DNA of 10,821 bases. Source: UBA168 sp011055275 (GTDB taxonomy: Archaea > Thermoproteota > Thermoprotei_A > Marsarchaeales > UBA168). The position numbers and the translations under genes are program-made. Where the stretch lies: the NCBI GenBank assembly GCA_046635845.1, contig JAQQXN010000011.1; one strand, given 5' to 3'. The notes beneath the pieces were generated by a model. That model was not told the DNA's origin. It saw only the letters and a program-made list of their open reading frames with translations, and searched no databases. Of the stretch, positions 7,558 to 10,821 are shown piece by piece. How positions within the stretch are numbered: the stretch's first letter is position 1; every line of letters begins with the position of its first letter.

Positions 7558-7887
7558 GGGGGTGGGCTATTCCCTTTGGCTCCGGTAATTATCGCTTGCC
7601 TGGCTGCTTGCTACCTGACATGGGATGAGGTAGGGTCCCTCTTTTTAATTCCCTCTTCTAATGCTTGAGGGGCTTGACGTCAAGAATGATCTCACGGTTA
7701 ACAAGCATCTCCTTATTTTAGGAGTGCCAATGGTGATTAGGGGCTAGGTCTATCGCTCTTCGAGCGGGCCATATCCCAGTGGTTGGGGCTATTGGTGTCA
7801 TATCATTGGGCTATAGCCACTACTTACCCATCACGTTGAAAGCTAACTTGAGAATTATTCCTGTGAGTAATTTAATAACCCCCTGAG
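7558..7887 (+). other. Gene-poor region with a possible broken ORF
   Basis: No intact gene. ATG 7661 opens a frame reading MLEGLDVKNDLTVNKHLLIL up to TAG 7745-7747. One frame over, 7740-7886 reads GARSIALRAGHIPVVGAIGV and on to TGA 7884-7886, with a hydrophobic, membrane-like middle. A single one-base insertion or two-base deletion near 7740 would join them into one product of about 75 residues. I recognise no family. It may be the end of a decayed gene; the 7923 promoter begins right after it. Confidence 0.3.
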
Positions 7888-7904
7888 CGAGAAATGCTTA
7901 TATA
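7888..7904 (+). promoter_or_regulatory. TATA box and BRE-like element
   Basis: CGAGAAA followed by TGCTTATATA lies with its centre about 22 bases before ATG 7923. No Shine-Dalgarno sequence precedes that ATG, so a leaderless or near-leaderless transcript is likely. This also argues against the in-frame TTG at 7908, which lies only a few bases after the box. Confidence 0.6.
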
Positions 7905-7922
7905 GTCTTGCTTTGTGCGCGT

Positions 7923-9017
7923 ATGGTAAACAAGGTCAGAATAGGCTTCATAGGGGCTGGAGGCATAGCAAACGCCCATTATCAGAGATACAAGAATATT
8001 CCGGATGTTGAGATTGTGGCGGCCTCCGATGTGGATTCGGCCGCGCTAGAGAGGGCTCAAAAGGAATGGGGACTTTCCAAGGATCAAGTATTTCAGGACT
8101 ATAACGAGATGTTATCGTCCGTGGAACTAGACGGCGTCAGCGTATGCACGCCGCACCGCATTCATGCGCCTGCGTCGATAGCAGCGCTCAAGGCTGGAGT
8201 GAACGTCTTGGTCGAAAAGCCCATGGCTTCTACAGGCGATGAAGCATATGCCATGTATAAGGCCTCGTTAGAAAGCGGAAAAGTACTAATGGTGGGCTTT
8301 CAGAGCAGATATAACCCGGGACTACAAGCCGCAAAGAGGTTTGTGGATTCGGGCTTCTTGGGTAAGCCTTACTTCGCAGAAGCCGTTGATGGGGGGCGCA
8401 GAAGGGGAATACCTGGATGGGGATCTAGCGCGGGTAAGACCTTCATAGAGCGCTCCTTATCGGGCGGTGGCGTAACACTGGACATAGGCGTTTACGTACT
8501 CGACTCTGCTCTTTACTTATTGAACCATCCCATTCCTGTCTCGGTGGAGGCTTCCATCGCTGATTACATAGGTAGGGATAAGAGCGCAAGCGAGATACCT
8601 GGAATATGGGGTTGGGATCCCAGTAGATTTGAGGTCGAGGACTTCTCGGCCGCCTTCATAAGGTTCGAGGACGATCTGGTCATGACTTACAAGCAGGCGT
8701 GGGCCATGCACGCCGAGTCCTTGGGCAATCCGCTGATACTGGGCACCAAAGGAGGCATTAGCCTTTCCCCGCTTACCCTATATACGGATATGAACGGTTA
8801 CATGGTTAATATAACTCCACAACATTTACCTCAGCTGGACGAATTCACTCAGAAAATAGTTGACTTTGTAAGGGTGATAAAGGGAGAAATAAAGAACCCA
8901 ATACCTACAAATGGAATAGTGGAAATGCAATACATTATTGACGCGATTTACCAGTCAGCCAGGACTCAAAAGGAGGCCAGCGTTAAGTTGCCTAAGGACC
9001 TTATAAATAGCCAGTAG
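7923..9017 (+). CDS. Gfo/Idh/MocA-family NAD(P)-dependent oxidoreductase
   Basis: A 364-residue protein of normal family length. The N-terminal Rossmann fold has FIGAGGIA (residues 9-16) for the dinucleotide and an acidic Asp36 at the end of the second strand, favouring NAD. CTPHRIHAP (75-83) and VLVEKPMA (95-102) follow; Lys99 of EKP is the usual catalytic lysine. The C-terminal alpha/beta domain contains GFQSRYNP (125-132) and GGGVTLDIGVYVLD (181-194). In many members this last motif is DxGxHxxD with a catalytic His; here that place is Tyr191, a variant seen in some subfamilies. The family oxidises or reduces sugars, inositols or sugar derivatives; the substrate cannot be read off, though nearby glycoside hydrolases suggest a sugar. 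ATG 7923 is preferred because of the TATA box 22 bases upstream. A strong T-rich tract follows the stop, so it is probably transcribed alone. Confidence 0.9.
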   Translation: MVNKVRIGFIGAGGIANAHYQRYKNIPDVEIVAASDVDSAALERAQKEWGLSKDQVFQDYNEMLSSVELDGVSVCTPHRIHAPASIAALKAGVNVLVEKPMASTGDEAYAMYKASLESGKVLMVGFQSRYNPGLQAAKRFVDSGFLGKPYFAEAVDGGRRRGIPGWGSSAGKTFIERSLSGGGVTLDIGVYVLDSALYLLNHPIPVSVEASIADYIGRDKSASEIPGIWGWDPSRFEVEDFSAAFIRFEDDLVMTYKQAWAMHAESLGNPLILGTKGGISLSPLTLYTDMNGYMVNITPQHLPQLDEFTQKIVDFVRVIKGEIKNPIPTNGIVEMQYIIDAIYQSARTQKEASVKLPKDLINSQ

Positions 9018-9043
9018 GTTCCATGCTGTGTTGACGGGAAATC

Positions 9044-9064
9044 TATCTTTCTGTTTTTTCTTTT
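9044..9064 (+). terminator. T-rich terminator after the oxidoreductase gene
   Basis: Starting 27 bases after the stop codon, the sequence ATCTTTCTGTTTTTTCTTTT is almost all pyrimidine, with runs of six and four T. This is a good match to archaeal hairpin-free terminators. Confidence 0.6.
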
Positions 9065-9403
9065 GCCCTTATTATAAGGATTTTGAGCTCGAATATGAAT
9101 TCTAGGCCATAAGAATCGCATTAAGCTTGGCATATGCTGCTATTTCTATTAGTAACCGTCAAGAGTTTATGGCACATGGTTCGCGAAAATTGGTTTTCAC
9201 GAGAGGCTTTGCTTTTTGCTTTTGCTCTTAGAGCTGTTGACGATGGCGGGCCTAAGCGCTAGAAACATGGACTTCATTCTGTCATTGATATCTTTCGTGG
9301 ATTTGCTTAGATTTTCGGGAGATCGGCCCTGATGAGGGAATTAATGTCACTAAACGAAATGCAAAGCGCTGGCATATCAAAAGAATATGGCAAAGCGCAA
9401 TGG
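9065..9403. other. Gene-poor spacer
   Basis: AT-rich spacer between two plus-strand genes. The plus ORF at 9332-9559 runs into the GH3 gene in another frame and looks like a chance ORF. Besides the hairpin and promoter listed separately I see nothing recognisable. Confidence 0.4.
9181..9229 (+). terminator. Hairpin followed by a T-rich tract
   Basis: TCGCGAAAA at 9181-9189 pairs with TTTTCACGA at 9194-9202 (eight of nine pairs) around a TTGG loop. A T-rich run with repeated GCTTTT units follows at about 9207-9228. It looks like an intrinsic terminator. It lies 160 bases after the oxidoreductase gene, behind another T tract, so it may be a backup or belong to a lost transcript. Confidence 0.4.
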
Positions 9404-9418
9404 CCGAAAAAAATATAT
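9404..9418 (+). promoter_or_regulatory. TATA box of the GH3 gene
   Basis: CCGAAAAAAATATAT combines a purine-rich BRE-like stretch with a TATA box centred near 9415, about 26 bases before TTG 9441. This spacing is ideal for a leaderless start at that TTG and decides the start chosen for the next gene. Confidence 0.5.
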
Positions 9419-9440
9419 CTGGTGGCAATTCAGTTGCAAA

Positions 9441-10821
9441 TTGTTAAGCTCAAACCGTTCGACTTCGGAGGCGGAAAGAATCAGATCTATGATTGCCCAG
9501 ATGACGGTCGAGGAAAAGGTGGCCCAAATAGGTGCGGTAAGAGCCATAAGCCTTACTGAAAACGGGAGTTTTTCTGAGGAAAAAGCACGGAAGTTCTTGA
9601 GTCATGGAATAGGCTTCATAACGAGACTTACAGGAGATGGCCTTACGATCGAGCAGGCTCGTGATCTAGTGAAGAAGGCCCAAGATTACATTTCAAGTAA
9701 TGCCACCATAAAGATACCCGCCTTGATAATGGAAGAATGCCTGGCAGGTGTTAAGGCCCCAGGGGCTACTTCCTTTCCACAGGCAATAGGCCTAGCTAGT
9801 ACATGGGATATCTCCCTAATCTCCAGAGTGGCTTCAGCAATAGGTGCTCAAGCTAGCAGCCTGGGGATAACTCATTGCCTTTCCCCCGTTCTCGACCTTG
9901 CGGTTGACCCGAGGTGGGGAAGGACCGAGGAGACCTACGGTGAGGATCCCTACCTCGTCTCCTCCATGGGAGTTGCGTACGTGTCGTCTCTTCAGGCGCA
10001 GGGCGTAGCCGCAACCGGAAAGCACTTCGCGGGGCACGGATCCTCCGAGGGAGGGAGGAACACCGCACCCGTGAACGTCTCCGAGAGGTTCCTAAGGGAA
10101 AACCACTTGAGGACCTTTGAAGCAGCCGTGAAAGAAGCCAACATGAAATCCGTTATGGCAGCCTATCACCAGTTAGATGGAATACCATGCCACATAAACC
10201 ACTGGTTGCTACGCCGCGTTCTGAGAGAAGAATGGGGATTTGACGGCGTGGTGCTCTCGGATGGCGGAGGTATTCCTAGATTAATCAACGTTGATTACGT
10301 TGCGTCGGATTGCCAGGAAGCCGCCGTTAAGGCGCTAGCCGCTGGTGTCGATAGCGAAATGCCGGAGTCGACATGCTATCATACGTTGATCGCTGCCGTT
10401 ACCTCAGGAAAGATCCCGGTTTCAATCCTAGACTCTGCAGTAGAGGAAGTTCTACGCGAGAAGTTCTGGCTTGGATTACTTGATGAATCGGCCAAAGAGG
10501 TAAGGGAGGCAAAGTTAGACGATGAGGTCTTTAGGCGTGTTGCTCTTGAAGCTGCTAGAGAATCCATTGTGCTGTTAAAGAATGACGGAACGCTCCCGCT
10601 TAAGAAAGGCATTAAGTTGACGGTGGTTGGGCCTAATGCCGCTGATCAAAGGAATCTTTTCGGAGACTATCACTATACAGCACATCTTGGGTTAAGTAGC
10701 CCTGATGTGCGTACTGAGAGCATATTAGATGCCATAAGGGCGAGGAACTCTTCTGTTCTCTACGCCAAGGGATGCGACGTAGCGCTTCCATCTAAGGACG
10801 GCTTCGGGCAGGCCCTTGAGG
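9441..10821 (+). CDS. GH3-family beta-glycosidase, 3' partial
   Basis: The frame stays open to the window end, giving about 460 residues; GH3 enzymes usually have 700-800, so the C-terminal part is missing. The start is uncertain: TTG 9441 has a TATA box 26 bases upstream and gives SEAERIRSMIAQMTVEEKVA, which aligns well with the usual GH3 opening; ATG 9489 and ATG 9501 would cut into it. The TIM barrel shows IMEECLAGVKAPGATSFPQA, LDLAVDPRWGRTEETYGEDP, GKHFAGHGSSEGG (Lys194-His195) and GFDGVVLSDGGG, whose Asp274 is the probable nucleophile. From residue about 374 (ESIVLLKNDGTLPL) the second GH3_C domain begins; the acid/base residue usually lies in that missing part. The enzyme should remove sugars from the non-reducing ends of beta-linked oligosaccharides; glucoside or xyloside specificity cannot be told. 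No signal peptide is seen, so it is probably intracellular and would act on imported oligosaccharides from cellulose or xylan. Confidence 0.9.
   Translation, partial: MLSSNRSTSEAERIRSMIAQMTVEEKVAQIGAVRAISLTENGSFSEEKARKFLSHGIGFITRLTGDGLTIEQARDLVKKAQDYISSNATIKIPALIMEECLAGVKAPGATSFPQAIGLASTWDISLISRVASAIGAQASSLGITHCLSPVLDLAVDPRWGRTEETYGEDPYLVSSMGVAYVSSLQAQGVAATGKHFAGHGSSEGGRNTAPVNVSERFLRENHLRTFEAAVKEANMKSVMAAYHQLDGIPCHINHWLLRRVLREEWGFDGVVLSDGGGIPRLINVDYVASDCQEAAVKALAAGVDSEMPESTCYHTLIAAVTSGKIPVSILDSAVEEVLREKFWLGLLDESAKEVREAKLDDEVFRRVALEAARESIVLLKNDGTLPLKKGIKLTVVGPNAADQRNLFGDYHYTAHLGLSSPDVRTESILDAIRARNSSVLYAKGCDVALPSKDGFGQALE

Noticed and set aside
9332..9559. A 75-codon plus ORF before the GH3 gene
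   Set aside because: It overlaps the GH3 N-terminus in another frame, while the GH3 frame there shows clear family similarity.
9834..10068. Minus-strand ORFs inside the GH3 gene
   Set aside because: They are antisense readings of a strongly conserved GH3 region.
1..10821. tRNA genes, CRISPR arrays, intact insertion sequences or attachment sites
   Set aside because: No T-arm GGTTCRA signature with a cloverleaf, no regularly spaced repeats and no transposase with terminal repeats were found by eye.

Overview
The window looks archaeal. The intact genes are preceded by AT-rich TATA boxes centred about 22-26 bases before the first codon, several without a Shine-Dalgarno sequence, which suggests leaderless transcripts. 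Codon use is rich in ATA and AGG. The first protein has an S-layer-like layout: many N-glycosylation sequons, a thermopsin-type beta domain and a C-terminal membrane anchor, as in thermoacidophilic archaea of the Thermoplasmata, Thermoproteota or related groups. The exact lineage cannot be fixed from this sequence. || Layout. 1-1194 (+): the 3' part of a surface-anchored GH5-type cellulase. 1247-2454 (+): a broken MFS transporter with two probable frameshifts near its start, an in-frame stop and a late frameshift in a T5 run. 2491-3378 (+): a UbiA-fold membrane protein whose aspartate-rich motifs are degraded. 3379-4126: gene-poor, with open remnants. 4163-5038 (+): a canonical MenA-like UbiA prenyltransferase. 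5039-5972: gene-poor, with a T-rich tract and a 14-base palindrome. 5973-6605 (-): an SGNH/GDSL hydrolase. 6606-7275: gene-poor, with minus-strand open fragments that may be one decayed gene. 7276-7557 (-): a small ORF faintly like the N-terminus of a GH4 enzyme. 7558-7887: gene-poor, with a possible broken plus-strand ORF. 7923-9017 (+): a Gfo/Idh/MocA oxidoreductase. 9018-9440: gene-poor, with terminator-like signals. 9441-10821 (+): a GH3 beta-glycosidase cut by the window end. || Function. GH5 cellulase, MFS carrier (now broken), SGNH esterase, Gfo/Idh/MocA dehydrogenase and GH3 glycosidase together suggest a loose plant-polysaccharide catabolic neighbourhood: extracellular chain cleavage, deacylation, oligosaccharide hydrolysis and sugar oxidation. 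The two UbiA-family genes belong to isoprenoid quinone or lipid metabolism and may be unrelated neighbours. Coding density is low, about 60 percent. The pseudogene and the runs of broken open frames suggest gene decay. I see no tRNA, rRNA, CRISPR array or intact insertion sequence, and no clearly new defence or mobile system.
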